Shown one piece after another: positions 54,455 to 62,927 of a stretch of DNA of 64,000 bases. The notes beneath the pieces are model-generated. The model saw nothing but the letters and a program-made list of their open reading frames with translations, did no database searches and was not told the DNA's origin. This DNA comes from an uncultured Adlercreutzia sp. (GTDB taxonomy: Bacteria > Actinomycetota > Coriobacteriia > Coriobacteriales > Eggerthellaceae): positions 1 through 64,000 of the forward strand of contig CAJUSP010000013.1 of assembly GCA_910589165.1 (NCBI GenBank), written 5' to 3'. Every line of letters starts with the position of its first letter. Position 1 is the stretch's first letter. The position numbers and the translations under genes are program-made.

Positions 54455-55420
54455 ATGGGTTTGGCGGTTTTCTACGAGACGCTTCTGGTGATCCTCGTAT
54501 CGGCTCTGACGGCGGCGGTGTGCCTTTCGAGCTATTTGGTCACGCGGCGCAAGACCATGCTGTACGCCTGCGTGGCCTTCCTGTTCTACTTCTTCGACGT
54601 GGCCTCTATCCTGCAGGACGAGTTCGTCATGGGCGCAAGCGCCTTGGGGCTCTCCTCCGAGTACCTGCTTCTGCGCTCGGTGTACACCCTCATCACCGGC
54701 GCGGGCTTCCTCGGCGCCTTCTGGTTCATGGTCTGCGAGTACCTCGGCGAGCGACGCCGGGCCGTGCGCGTGACCCCTATCGTCGTCTTCGTGGTGCTCT
54801 CGCTGGTGCTTCTGGCCGTGGCGGGCGAGAGCAAGGTGCTGCGCTTCTGCTACTACAGCTGCCGCGCCGCCTTCATGTTCTGGATCCTCCTGTACGGCGG
54901 CGCCCACTTCCTGCGCGCCCGCGACGAGGTGGAGCGCCAGCGGCTCGGCCGCTACAAGCTGCACTGCACCGTGCTGGCCCTTCTGGGGCTTATCATGGTG
55001 GCCGAGGACGCCCTGTTCTTCCTCGTGCTCTCCACCGACACGCTTACCCTCGGCCCCATCACGCTGTCGGCCGAGCGCAACTACGCCGAGAACCTGCTCA
55101 TGCTGGTATGCGCCGCCATGACCTGCTGGTTCGCCCTGCGCCAGCTGAACATCCACTCGAACAAGTCGCCGGTAGTCGACGACACCCAGCGCTACCGCCA
55201 GACCGCCGAGGACCTGCTCGTGTACGCCAAGCGCCACCAGCTGACGGCCCGCGAGCAAGAGGTGCTCGACTTCATCCTGCGCGACCAGGACAACCAGAAC
55301 ATCGCCAGCGCCATGCAGCTCGCGCCCTCCACCGTGAAGGTGCACGTGCACAACATCCTGCAGAAAACGGGCCACGCCAACCGCCAGCAGCTCATCCAGG
55401 ACTTCTGGAAGACCGTCTAG
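54455..55420 (+). CDS. Seven-helix membrane LuxR-type regulator
   Basis: 321 residues: seven hydrophobic segments within residues 1-235, then a C-terminal LuxR-type helix-turn-helix (LTAREQEVLDFIL to NRQQLIQDF, about 260-315). Such membrane-bound LuxR proteins are numerous in Eggerthellaceae and often lie beside transporters or redox enzymes. It is divergent from arcA, so arginine catabolism is the likely target. The signal sensed by the membrane part is unknown. Confidence 0.85.
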   Translation: MGLAVFYETLLVILVSALTAAVCLSSYLVTRRKTMLYACVAFLFYFFDVASILQDEFVMGASALGLSSEYLLLRSVYTLITGAGFLGAFWFMVCEYLGERRRAVRVTPIVVFVVLSLVLLAVAGESKVLRFCYYSCRAAFMFWILLYGGAHFLRARDEVERQRLGRYKLHCTVLALLGLIMVAEDALFFLVLSTDTLTLGPITLSAERNYAENLLMLVCAAMTCWFALRQLNIHSNKSPVVDDTQRYRQTAEDLLVYAKRHQLTAREQEVLDFILRDQDNQNIASAMQLAPSTVKVHVHNILQKTGHANRQQLIQDFWKTV

Positions 55421-55476
55421 GCGGCGACGCGGCCCGCAACCGTTCGCGTATCGGCGCGCTCCTGCGCTTCGCGCCC

Positions 55477-58104
55477 CTAGTGGGCCTCGGCCCAGGTGGC
55501 GCCCCAGCTCACATCCACCGTCAGCGGCACCTTCAGCGCCACCACGTTCTCCATGATCTCCTTCACGAGCGCGCCTAGGGCCTCCACCTCATCGGGCGGC
55601 ACCGAGAAGTCAAGCTCGTCGTGCACCTGAATCATGAGCTTCGCCGCGAACCCGCCGGCCGCCAGGCGCCGCTGCACCTCGTTCATGGCCATCTTGATGA
55701 TGTCGGCGGCGCTGCCCTGCATGGGGTGGTTCATGGCCGTGCGCTCGCCGAAGGCCCGCTGCTGGCCGTTGGAGCTGCGCAGCTCGGGAATATGGCGCTT
55801 GCGGCCGAACATCGTCTCGGCGAACCCGGCCTCCTTGGCGTCGGCCACAGTCTGGTCCAGATAGGTGCGCACGCCGGGATACACCTCGAAGTAGCGGTCG
55901 ATCATCTCGCGGGCCTCGGCCATCGGAATTTCCAGCGACTGCGAGAGCCCAAAGGCCTGTTGGCCGTAGACGATGCCGAAGTTCACGGCCTTGGCGCGGC
56001 TGCGCATCTCGGGCGTGACCGCCTCCAGGGGCACGCCGAACACGCGGGCCGCCGTAGAGGCGTGCAGGTCGGCGCCGGAGTTGAAGGCCGCCACCAAGTG
56101 CTCGTCGCCCGACAGGTGCGCCAAAAGCCGCAGCTCGATCTGCGAATAGTCGGCCGACAGGAACAGCTCGCCCGGGTTCAAACCCACGAAACACTCGCGG
56201 ATCTTGCGGCCGAACTCGGTGCGCACGGGAATGTTCTGCAGGTTGGGGTCGGAAGAGGACAGGCGCCCGGTGGTGGTGACCGTCTCGTTGAACTGCGTGT
56301 GCACGCGCCCGTCGATGCCGCGCATGTTGGGCAGCTGGTCGATGTAGGTGGCCTTGATCTTAGCAAACTCGCGGTAGGTGAGCATAAGCCCCGGCAGCGG
56401 GTGTTTCGCGGAAAGCTCGCCGAGCACCTTGGCGTCGGTGGAGTAGCCGCGCTGGTTCTTCTTCACCGGCGGCAGCTCCAGCACCTCGAACAGAATGTGG
56501 GCCAGCTGCTTGGGCGAGCTGAGGTTGAACGACTCGCCGGCCAGGTCGTAAATCTGACTCGTCAGCTCGTCGAGCTCGGCCTGGGCCGTGCACCCGAGCT
56601 GCTGCAGGCGCGGCACATCCAGGGCGGCGCCGGTGCGCTCCATCACCGTCAGCACGGCCACGAGCGGCAGGTCGATGTCGCGGTAGGCCGCAAGCGTGCC
56701 GTCGCAGTCCAGGGCCTCCTCCAGCTCGCCCTTCAGCAGCCGCGCCGCCGTGGCGCGCAGGGCCGCCCGGTCGGCGTCGCCGTCGTCTTCCGGCAGGCTC
56801 GCGCCGTTCATGGCCTCCATGAGCGAGTCATAGGTGTAGGCCGAAACCGACGAGTTCAGCACGTAGCCCGCCAGGCCCAAATCGAACCCGTTCATGGTCA
56901 GTACCTCGTCGTCGGTCACGAGCGCCCCGAGGGCGGTGTCGGCCGGGTACACGCGGTGCACGTCGGCCTTCACATCCAGCGCGGCGAAGGCGCCCTCGCG
57001 CACGATGCGGGCGAACAGGGCCAGGGCCTCGTCGCTCTCGGCCAGCACGCAGGCTTCGGCCGTGGCGAAGGCGGCCGTGGCCCCCTCGTCGAACAGCGAC
57101 ACCTGCTCGGGGTCTACGAAGGCCACACCGATCAGCTCGCCGGCAGCAATCGCGCGCTCGACCTCGCGCTCGGCCGCCTCGCCGCTCAGGCGCTCGGCCA
57201 CCTCGATCTTGGCCTTCGGCGCCTCCGGCTTTGCGTCGATGAGCGCAAGCACGCGGGCCATGGGGCTTGCCAGCTGGTACTTCCCGAAGGCCTCCTCGAT
57301 GTCGGCGGCGTCGTAGGCGGGGAAGCTCGCCGATTCCAAGTCGAGCTCGAAGTCCAAGTCGCGCACGATGGTGGCAATCTCGCGCGAGAGGAAGGCGCCC
57401 TCGCGGTTGTTCTCCAGGTTCTCGCGGCGCTTGCCCTTCAGCTCGTCCAAGTGCTCGTAGACCCCCTCGATGGAGCCGTAGCTCTGCAGCAGCTGGGTGG
57501 CCGTCTTCGGCCCGATGCCGGGCACGCCGGGAATGTTGTCGGAGCTGTCGCCCATCAGGCCCAAATAATCGATGAACTGCGCCGGCGTCACGCCGTAGCG
57601 CTCGAGCACCTCCTCGGGCCCGTTGATGGTCACGTCCGTGATGCCCTTCTTCGTGGTGACGATGCGCGTCAGCTCGCTGGCCAGCTGGTAGGCGTCCTTG
57701 TCGCCGGTCACCAGCAGCGTCTCGTAGCCCAGGGCCTCGTCGCGGGCGGCGATGGTGCCCAAGATGTCGTCGCCCTCCCAGCCGGGCACCTTCACCACGG
57801 GAACGGCCATGGCGGCCAGCAGTTCCTCGATCACGGGGAACTGCACACGCAGGTCCTCGTCCATGGGCGGGCGCTGGGCCTTGTACTGGGCCAGCGCCTC
57901 TATGCGGTGCGTCGGCTTGCCGGCGTCGAAGGCGCAGATGACCGCGTCGGGGCTGGCGATTTCGATGAACTTGCACAGCATGGAGAGGAAGCCGAACACG
58001 GCGTTGGTGGGGGTGCCGTCCTTGGCGTTCATGGGGGTTTGGACCGCGTGGAAGGCGCGGTGCATCAGGGAGTTGCCGTCAATCACGGCGATTTTCTTCG
58101 ACAT
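55477..58104 (-). CDS. polA: DNA polymerase I
   Basis: 875 residues. The 5'-3' exonuclease domain (about 1-290) opens KIAVIDGNSLMHRAFHAV. The polymerase domain has DYSQIELRLLAHLSGD, RAKAVNFGIVYG and MIQVHDELDFSVP. The middle domain (about 310-480) lacks the DxE metal motif of the proofreading exonuclease (it reads LDVKAD), as in many Gram-positive PolA proteins, so no proofreading is expected. The ATG at 58104 follows GAGAGGATAAGC. It is convergent with the LuxR gene. Confidence 0.97.
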   Translation of the reverse strand: MSKKIAVIDGNSLMHRAFHAVQTPMNAKDGTPTNAVFGFLSMLCKFIEIASPDAVICAFDAGKPTHRIEALAQYKAQRPPMDEDLRVQFPVIEELLAAMAVPVVKVPGWEGDDILGTIAARDEALGYETLLVTGDKDAYQLASELTRIVTTKKGITDVTINGPEEVLERYGVTPAQFIDYLGLMGDSSDNIPGVPGIGPKTATQLLQSYGSIEGVYEHLDELKGKRRENLENNREGAFLSREIATIVRDLDFELDLESASFPAYDAADIEEAFGKYQLASPMARVLALIDAKPEAPKAKIEVAERLSGEAAEREVERAIAAGELIGVAFVDPEQVSLFDEGATAAFATAEACVLAESDEALALFARIVREGAFAALDVKADVHRVYPADTALGALVTDDEVLTMNGFDLGLAGYVLNSSVSAYTYDSLMEAMNGASLPEDDGDADRAALRATAARLLKGELEEALDCDGTLAAYRDIDLPLVAVLTVMERTGAALDVPRLQQLGCTAQAELDELTSQIYDLAGESFNLSSPKQLAHILFEVLELPPVKKNQRGYSTDAKVLGELSAKHPLPGLMLTYREFAKIKATYIDQLPNMRGIDGRVHTQFNETVTTTGRLSSSDPNLQNIPVRTEFGRKIRECFVGLNPGELFLSADYSQIELRLLAHLSGDEHLVAAFNSGADLHASTAARVFGVPLEAVTPEMRSRAKAVNFGIVYGQQAFGLSQSLEIPMAEAREMIDRYFEVYPGVRTYLDQTVADAKEAGFAETMFGRKRHIPELRSSNGQQRAFGERTAMNHPMQGSAADIIKMAMNEVQRRLAAGGFAAKLMIQVHDELDFSVPPDEVEALGALVKEIMENVVALKVPLTVDVSWGATWAEAH

Positions 58105-58141
58105 GCTTATCCTCTCGAAATCTTGTTGTACCTCATCGGGT

Positions 58142-58337
58142 GAGGGGTCGGGAGGGGGTGCTCGCCGCCCGCTGATCGCTTTATCCCCTTCCGAACGCGA
58201 TAACAGAATCAGCGAAGATGATGCACATAGGTCGGTACTATCCCGGCATCGCTGCTGCTGAAGTGGAAGCTGATTCTTAACGATCGCGTTCTCCAGGGGG
58301 CGATCAGAGGTCGGCGAGCACCCCCTCCCGACCCCTC
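58142..58337. repeat. Family C palindromic element, 196 bp
   Basis: Outer arms of 26 bp are perfectly complementary (58142-58167 and 58312-58337, starting GAGGGGTCGGGAGGGGG). Two inner stems also pair: CTGATCGC/GCGATCAG, and GAATCAGC/GCTGATTC with AACGCGAT/ATCGCGTT around it. It fills most of the gap between polA and the GlnR-like gene. No other copy is in the window. Confidence 0.9.
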
Positions 58338-58361
58338 TCGGCTCAACTCTTCTTCATGGTC

Positions 58362-59036
58362 TCACGCATTCCATAGGTAGCCGACTCCCCGCACAGTTTC
58401 TAGGCGCTGGGCCAGTTCGGGGCCGAGTTTGGCGCGCACGCGGCGGACGTGGACGTCGACGGTGCGGCTGCCGCCGTAGTAGTCGAAGCCCCACACGCGC
58501 CGCAGCAGCGCGTCGCGGGAATAGGTGCGGCCGGGGTGGGTGACGAGGAAGGCCAGGAGGGCGTATTCCAGGTAGGTGAGGTCTACGGGCTCGCCGGCCA
58601 CCTTCACCTGGTAGGTGGCCAGGTTCACCGTCATGTTGTCCACGGTGATGAAGTCCGCCGAGCTGCCCTCGTTGCCGGGCCACAGCAGTTGCCGAATGCG
58701 CTGGGTGCACTCGGCCGCGCCGGCGCCGTGCACGACGAAATCGGCCTTGCAGGACACGGGCAGGCGGAACTGGGCCAGTTGGTCCTCGTTCACGATGACG
58801 AGCATGGCGCACGACCCCTCCTCGGCCAGCGCCGCCTCCACGGCGGCCACGTTGGCCAGATTGTCGCCCCGGGCCTCGTAGATGACCAAGTCGTGGCTGG
58901 GGTGCGCGGCCAGCAGCTTCTTGAACTGCACGCTGGAACCGGCGGCCACGTCCACATCCAGCTTCGAGAGCACCTGCTGGAACTTGTGGGCGTTGTCCAG
59001 GCTGTCGGCGACGAAGATGACGCTCTTGCGCTGCAT
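58362..59036 (-). CDS. Atypical OmpR-type regulator, GlnR-like
   Basis: 224 residues: a receiver-like domain (1-120) and an OmpR winged helix (about 130-224, LTYLEYALLAFLVTHPGRTYSR and RTVDVHVRRVRAKLG). The phospho-acceptor Asp is replaced by Glu54 (HDLVIYEARG), so normal phosphorylation is not expected. There is no partner kinase nearby. It begins one base after the glnA stop. GlnR of Actinobacteria is also an atypical OmpR-type regulator that controls glnA, so a nitrogen role is likely but inferred. Confidence 0.85.
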   Translation of the reverse strand: MQRKSVIFVADSLDNAHKFQQVLSKLDVDVAAGSSVQFKKLLAAHPSHDLVIYEARGDNLANVAAVEAALAEEGSCAMLVIVNEDQLAQFRLPVSCKADFVVHGAGAAECTQRIRQLLWPGNEGSSADFITVDNMTVNLATYQVKVAGEPVDLTYLEYALLAFLVTHPGRTYSRDALLRRVWGFDYYGGSRTVDVHVRRVRAKLGPELAQRLETVRGVGYLWNA

Positions 59037-59037
59037 G

Positions 59038-60381
59038 CTACAACACCGCCAAGTTGCGCTCGAGTTCCCAGGGGGTCACAATGCCCTGGTAGGCCTCCCA
59101 TTCGGCGCGCTTGGTGCGCACGAGGTAGTCGTGGATGTGCTCGCCCAAGGTCTCGCGCATCAGGCGGCTTTTGGCGAACAGCTCCACGGCCTCGCCCAGG
59201 CTCTCGGGCAGCGTTTCCACCCCGCGGGCGCGGTGCTCGTGGCGCGAGCAGCCCAAGGGGGCCGCCTCGTCGGCCGCAGGCATCAGTTCGAGCCCCTCCT
59301 CGATACCCGCCAGGCCCGCGGCCAGCATGACGGCGAAGGCCAGATAGGGGTTCGCCGCCGGGTCGGGGCTGCGCAGCTCTACCCGGCAGGCCGACTCGCT
59401 GTCGGGCCGGTAGCCGGGAATGCGCACGAGGGTGGACCGGTTGCGCGCGCCCCAGCTGATGCAGGTGGGGGCCTCCCCTCCCGGGCGCAGGCGCTTGTAG
59501 GAGTTCACATACTGGTTCATCACCAGCGTGTATTCCGGCGCGTACTTCAAAAGCCCGGCGATGTAGCTCTTCGCCGTGGCCGACAGGTTGTAGCCGGACG
59601 GGTCGTCGGCGTCGAAGAACACGTTGTTGCCGTCGAGGTCCATGAGGCTCTGGTGCACGTGCATGCCGTTGCCCGGCGCGTCGGCCAAGGGCTTCGGCAT
59701 GAACGACGCGTATACCCCGTGCTTCATGGCGATTTCCTTCACCACCTGCTTGTAGGTCATCACCGCGTCGGCCATGGAAAGCGCGTCGGCGTAGCGCAGG
59801 TCTATCTCGTGCTGGCTCGGGCCCTTCTCGTGGTGCGAGTACTCCACGGGAATGCCCATCTTCTCCAGGGTGAGCACCGTGTCGCGGCGCAGGTCGGAGG
59901 CGGAATCGAGCGAGGTGAGGTCGAAGTAGCTGCCGTGGTCGAGCACCTCGGTGCCGTGGGCGTCCTTGAAGTAGAAGTACTCGAGTTCCGGCCCCACGAT
60001 GAACGAGTAGCCGGCGTCGGCGGCCTTGCGCACCATACGCTCGAGCACGTGGCGCGGGTCGCCCTCGTAGGGGTCGCCCTCGGGGGTGAAGATGCCGCAG
60101 ATCATGCGGGCCACGGCGTTGGCCTGCGGGCGCCAGGGCAGCACCTGGAAGGTGGAGGGGTCGGGGAAGGCCAGCATGTCCGATTCCTGGGCGGGCGAGA
60201 AGCCCTCGATGCAGCTCGCATCGAAGCCCATGCCGTCCTCGAAGGCCGACTCCAGCTCGCCGGGCACCACGGCGAAGGACTTCATGGTTCCCAGCACGTC
60301 GGTGAACCAGAAGCGCACGAAGTGCACATCGCGGCTCTCCACCGTCTTCAGAACGAAATCTTGCTCAGGGTTATGAACCAT
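59038..60381 (-). CDS. glnA: Glutamine synthetase, type I
   Basis: 447 residues, the length of GSI-alpha. Makes glutamine from glutamate, ammonia and ATP. Motifs are FDASCIEGF (variant of the usual GSS), EYSHHEKGPSQHEIDLR, GMHVHQSL and NRSTLVRIP. The Tyr adenylylation loop of GSI-beta is not visible, so feedback control is more likely. The ATG at 60381 has GGAG six bases upstream; an ATG four codons upstream is less likely. The GlnR-like gene follows directly. Confidence 0.95.
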   Translation of the reverse strand: MVHNPEQDFVLKTVESRDVHFVRFWFTDVLGTMKSFAVVPGELESAFEDGMGFDASCIEGFSPAQESDMLAFPDPSTFQVLPWRPQANAVARMICGIFTPEGDPYEGDPRHVLERMVRKAADAGYSFIVGPELEYFYFKDAHGTEVLDHGSYFDLTSLDSASDLRRDTVLTLEKMGIPVEYSHHEKGPSQHEIDLRYADALSMADAVMTYKQVVKEIAMKHGVYASFMPKPLADAPGNGMHVHQSLMDLDGNNVFFDADDPSGYNLSATAKSYIAGLLKYAPEYTLVMNQYVNSYKRLRPGGEAPTCISWGARNRSTLVRIPGYRPDSESACRVELRSPDPAANPYLAFAVMLAAGLAGIEEGLELMPAADEAAPLGCSRHEHRARGVETLPESLGEAVELFAKSRLMRETLGEHIHDYLVRTKRAEWEAYQGIVTPWELERNLAVL

Positions 60382-60420
60382 GCTCGGCTCCATTCGATAT
60401 CGCGTCTCTTGATTCCCTGC

Positions 60421-60426
60421 ATTATA
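60421..60426 (-). promoter_or_regulatory. -10 box of glnA
   Basis: TATAAT on the minus strand, 40 bases before the ATG. No -35 is visible at 17 bases, which fits dependence on an activator. Confidence 0.5.
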
Positions 60427-60471
60427 ATTCCCCGCTCCCCCACCGCACGGCACAGCATCGTCCGCACAAAG

Positions 60472-60502
60472 AAAAGACCCGCCGACGAGTCGACGGGTCT
60501 TG
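60472..60502 (-). terminator. Terminator after rpmE
   Basis: Stem AAGACCCG/CGGGTCTT, 12-base loop, then TTCTTTG on the minus strand, 22 bases after the rpmE stop. Confidence 0.85.
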
Positions 60503-60524
60503 TTTGCGTTGGCAACCGCGGGGG

Positions 60525-61007
60525 TTACTCGGCGGCCTCGACGGCCTCGGTGACCTCGGCGTCGGTCAGCTCCACGCCGGGAGCCTCCTCGGCGGTGTCG
60601 GCGGCGGCAGCATCGGCCATATCCTGAACCTGCTCCTCAACCTCGGCGCGGGCGGCCTCCTCGGCGGCCTTGGCGGCGTAGGCAGCGGCACGCTCGGCCT
60701 TGGCAGCGGCCTTAGCCTCGCGCTCGGCCTTCTTCGCGGCCTCCTGCTCGGCGATCTTAGCGGCGCGCTCGGCCTTCTTGGCAGCCTCACGCTCGGCGAC
60801 GACGTCCTTGGCGGAGCCGAAGCGGTCGGCGAAGCGCTGGACGCGTCCACCGGTGTCGATGAGCTTCTGGGTGCCGGTGTAGAAGGGATGGCAGGCGTTG
60901 CAGATGTCGATCTTCAGCTCGGGCTTGGTGGAGCGGGTGGTGAAGGTGTTGCCACAGCTGCACTTCACGACGCAGTCCACGTACTCCGGATGAATACCTT
61001 GCTTCAT
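60525..61007 (-). CDS. rpmE: 50S ribosomal protein L31 with long charged C-terminal extension
   Basis: 160 residues, against about 70 for L31. The core (1-68) begins MKQGIHPEYVDCVVKCSCGN, has the zinc ligands Cys16, Cys18, Cys36 and Cys39 (CSC and CNAC), and ends around VQRFADRFG. The remaining 90 residues are Ala/Lys/Glu-rich, first basic (AAKKAEREAKAAAKAER) and then acidic, and would form a long helix. The ATG at 61007 follows TTAGGAGAACCC. It has its own promoter, leader hairpins and terminator. Confidence 0.93.
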   Translation of the reverse strand: MKQGIHPEYVDCVVKCSCGNTFTTRSTKPELKIDICNACHPFYTGTQKLIDTGGRVQRFADRFGSAKDVVAEREAAKKAERAAKIAEQEAAKKAEREAKAAAKAERAAAYAAKAAEEAARAEVEEQVQDMADAAAADTAEEAPGVELTDAEVTEAVEAAE

Positions 61008-61021
61008 GGGTTCTCCTAACT

Positions 61022-61072
61022 TTCCTTGGTTTCCGACCAAGGAACCGAATCGGGCTTGGTTTCCGACCAAGC
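61022..61072 (-). promoter_or_regulatory. Twin hairpins in the rpmE leader
   Basis: Two stem-loops with the same loop and inner stem: TTCCTTGG-(7)-CCAAGGAA at 61022-61044 and GCTTGG-(7)-CCAAGC at 61054-61072. On the mRNA both show TTGG-TCGGAAA-CCAA. The outer stem bases differ but stay paired. The nearer one ends about 14 bases ahead of the start codon, next to the ribosome binding site. Confidence 0.8.
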
Positions 61073-61088
61073 CAAGACAAGCTTGCCT

Positions 61089-61116
61089 ATAATACCACCC
61101 GCCGCGCCAAACGCAA
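61089..61116 (-). promoter_or_regulatory. Promoter of rpmE
   Basis: TTGCGT, 16 bases, TATTAT on the minus strand. The predicted start near 61082 places both leader hairpins in the transcript. Confidence 0.7.
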
Positions 61117-61117
61117 G

Positions 61118-61146
61118 AAAAAAGACCCGCGCTACACGGGTCTTTC
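61118..61146 (-). terminator. Terminator after the superoxide reductase gene
   Basis: Stem GACCCG(C)/(G)CGGGTC-type with an A/T-rich base, followed by TTTTTTC on the minus strand, about 40 bases beyond the stop and just upstream of the rpmE promoter. Confidence 0.85.
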
Positions 61147-61184
61147 AAGATTCGCGCCGCGAACGGCACCGGTAGGGCGGGCCT

Positions 61185-61565
61185 TTACAGCTCGGTCACC
61201 CACAGGCCGTGGAGGTTGCAGTGCTCGTAGACCTTCAGCGGCTTCTCGCCCTCGGGCACGACGAACTCGGCGTGGGGGGCGTCGGCCGGGGTCAGCGGCT
61301 TGATCTGGTAGCCCTTGTCGGTCACCAGGCAGATGAACTGGATCCAGTGCTCTTCGGTCATGGGGTGGTCCACCGAGCCCACGTTCACGATGACGCGGTC
61401 GCCTTCCACCTCCACAGCCGGCACGTGCTTCTCGAGCGCCGCGTCCTGGGTGTTGGCCGTAAGCTCCACCATCTTCTCGCCGCAGCAGAACAGCGGCACG
61501 CCGGCGTCGAACACCTTCACGGCGATATTGCCGCAGTGCATGCACTTGAAGAACTTCACATCCAT
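61185..61565 (-). CDS. Desulfoferrodoxin / superoxide reductase
   Basis: 126 residues. The N-terminal desulforedoxin-like domain has FKCMHCGN and PLFCCGEKM (four Cys that bind iron). The C-terminal active-site domain has VGSVDHPMTEEHWIQFI and VYEHCNLHGLW, supplying the His and Cys ligands. This two-iron form reduces superoxide to peroxide without making oxygen, the usual defence in anaerobes. The ATG at 61565 follows AAGAGGTATCCC; a TACAAT at 61622-61627 may be its -10. Confidence 0.94.
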   Translation of the reverse strand: MDVKFFKCMHCGNIAVKVFDAGVPLFCCGEKMVELTANTQDAALEKHVPAVEVEGDRVIVNVGSVDHPMTEEHWIQFICLVTDKGYQIKPLTPADAPHAEFVVPEGEKPLKVYEHCNLHGLWVTEL

Positions 61566-61689
61566 GGGATACCTCTTATCTCTTGGGAAACTCGTCTTGG
61601 GGCTTTTTAGAGCCGTGAACCATTGTAGGCGAATCGCGCCTTGAGCGCACGGCTCGCCCCCCGCCGACAACAGCCCGTTACCCCGAACA

Positions 61690-61773
61690 CCCCGTAGGGC
61701 AACGGTTCTGCCCTTGCCGCCTTGGGCGGCCGCACGACAAAAAAACGGAAAGGGCATGGCCCTTTCCCTACGG
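61690..61773. repeat. Degenerate family D repeat at the lgt 3' end
   Basis: CCGTAGGGCAACGG and, 50 bases on, GGAAAGGGCATGGCCCTTTCC followed by CTACGG (the first part cited is an inverted relative of the second). It matches the family D unit of 4904-4983. The lgt stop codon is the CTA within CCCTACGG. Confidence 0.7.
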
Positions 61774-62613
61774 TTCGGGTTGTGGCTCTTCCGGAAGCGC
61801 GGGGCCGGACTGGGGGCGGTGCTTCTTCCATGCGTACACCAGCAGGGCGGCGCCGGCGATGATGAGGGGCGCCGAGAGCACCTGGCCCATGGTGAGCCAG
61901 CCGCCCCACAGGTACCCCAGCTGGGCATCGGGCTCGCGCACGAACTCGATAAGGAAGCGGAAGACGCCGTACATCACCATGAACAGGCCCACAAAGGTGC
62001 CCTGGGGCCGTGGCGGCATCCGGCGCGACAGCGCGTACAGCACGCAGAAGATCACGAGCCCTTCCAGCAGCGCCTCGTAGAGTTGGCTCGGGTGGCGCGG
62101 CATCATGCCGGCGGCCCCGCCGAACACCACGCCGAAGGGCCCGTCGGTGGGTGCGCCCCACAGCTCGCCGTTCACGAAGTTGGCGCAGCGCCCGAAGAAC
62201 AGCCCCACGGGCGCGGCGATGGATCCCAAATCGGCCAGGGTCAAATACGGCAGCCCCGTGAGCTTCGCCGCCACCGCCCCGCCGACAAGCAGGCCCACGA
62301 GCCCTCCGTGGAAGCTCATGCCGCCCTGGTTGAAAGCGAGGATCTCCAGCGGATGGGCGAAGTAGTAGCCGTCGCCGTAGAAGAACACGTAGCCGAGGCG
62401 CGCGCCCAGCACCACGCCCAGAATAGCGCACACCATAAGGGTGAGCAGGTTGTCCTCGGTCATGCCCAGGCGCCAGCGGCGCGCCGTGCGATACACGATG
62501 AAGGCGGCTGCGGCGAAGCCCAGCACGTAGGCCAGGCCGTACCAGCGCACCACGAGAGGCCCCAGCGAGAACGCGATGGGGTCGAGGCTCTGGTAGATGT
62601 CGTTCAGAATCAT
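61768..62613 (-). CDS. lgt: Prolipoprotein diacylglyceryl transferase
   Basis: 281 residues, seven membrane helices. It moves a diacylglyceryl group to the lipobox Cys of prolipoproteins, such as the substrate-binding protein encoded at 7875-9515. Motifs are RWYGLAYVLGF, MSFHGGLVG and the Lgt signature GRCANFVNGELWG. The start at 62613 overlaps the preceding small gene as ATGA. The stop codon lies in a family D repeat, so the C-terminal tail PEEPQPEP may be recent. Confidence 0.95.
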   Translation of the reverse strand: MILNDIYQSLDPIAFSLGPLVVRWYGLAYVLGFAAAAFIVYRTARRWRLGMTEDNLLTLMVCAILGVVLGARLGYVFFYGDGYYFAHPLEILAFNQGGMSFHGGLVGLLVGGAVAAKLTGLPYLTLADLGSIAAPVGLFFGRCANFVNGELWGAPTDGPFGVVFGGAAGMMPRHPSQLYEALLEGLVIFCVLYALSRRMPPRPQGTFVGLFMVMYGVFRFLIEFVREPDAQLGYLWGGWLTMGQVLSAPLIIAGAALLVYAWKKHRPQSGPALPEEPQPEP

Positions 62614-62840
62614 GAGGGTTCCTCACTGGCGCCCATGCCGGCGCCAAGCTCGATGGCGGCGAACTGCACTTCCTCGCGAAGCGACGGCGGAATGGGCTGC
62701 AGCGACGAGATGCGCGCCGCGCACTGCGGGCAGGTGAGCGTGAACAGCGCCAGATCGCGGCGCAGCACCATCATCGAGTCGAAGGTGCGCACGTCCAACT
62801 CGGCCCCATGGCAGGCCGGGCAGGTGAGCGTCGGTCGCAT
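62610..62840 (-). CDS. Small zinc-ribbon-like protein
   Basis: 76 residues from an ATG at 62840 behind AAAGGAGGCTCC. Two CxxC pairs (LTCPACHG and LTCPQCAA) about 30 residues apart could bind zinc. The C-terminus is acidic. It overlaps lgt by four bases and is probably translated with it. I do not recognise a named family. Confidence 0.75.
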   Translation of the reverse strand: MRPTLTCPACHGAELDVRTFDSMMVLRRDLALFTLTCPQCAARISSLQPIPPSLREEVQFAAIELGAGMGASEEPS

Positions 62841-62927
62841 GGAGCCTCCTTTCGCATTCGCCTCATCGCGCCCATTGTATAGCAAGGGCCCGCGCCGACG
62901 GTTCGTCAACAGCGCCCTTGCGCGGCC

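Noticed and set aside
55477..58104. Functional proofreading domain in PolA
   Set aside because: The metal-binding DxE motif is missing (LDVKAD), so only the fold is likely to remain. This is common in the family and not a special finding.
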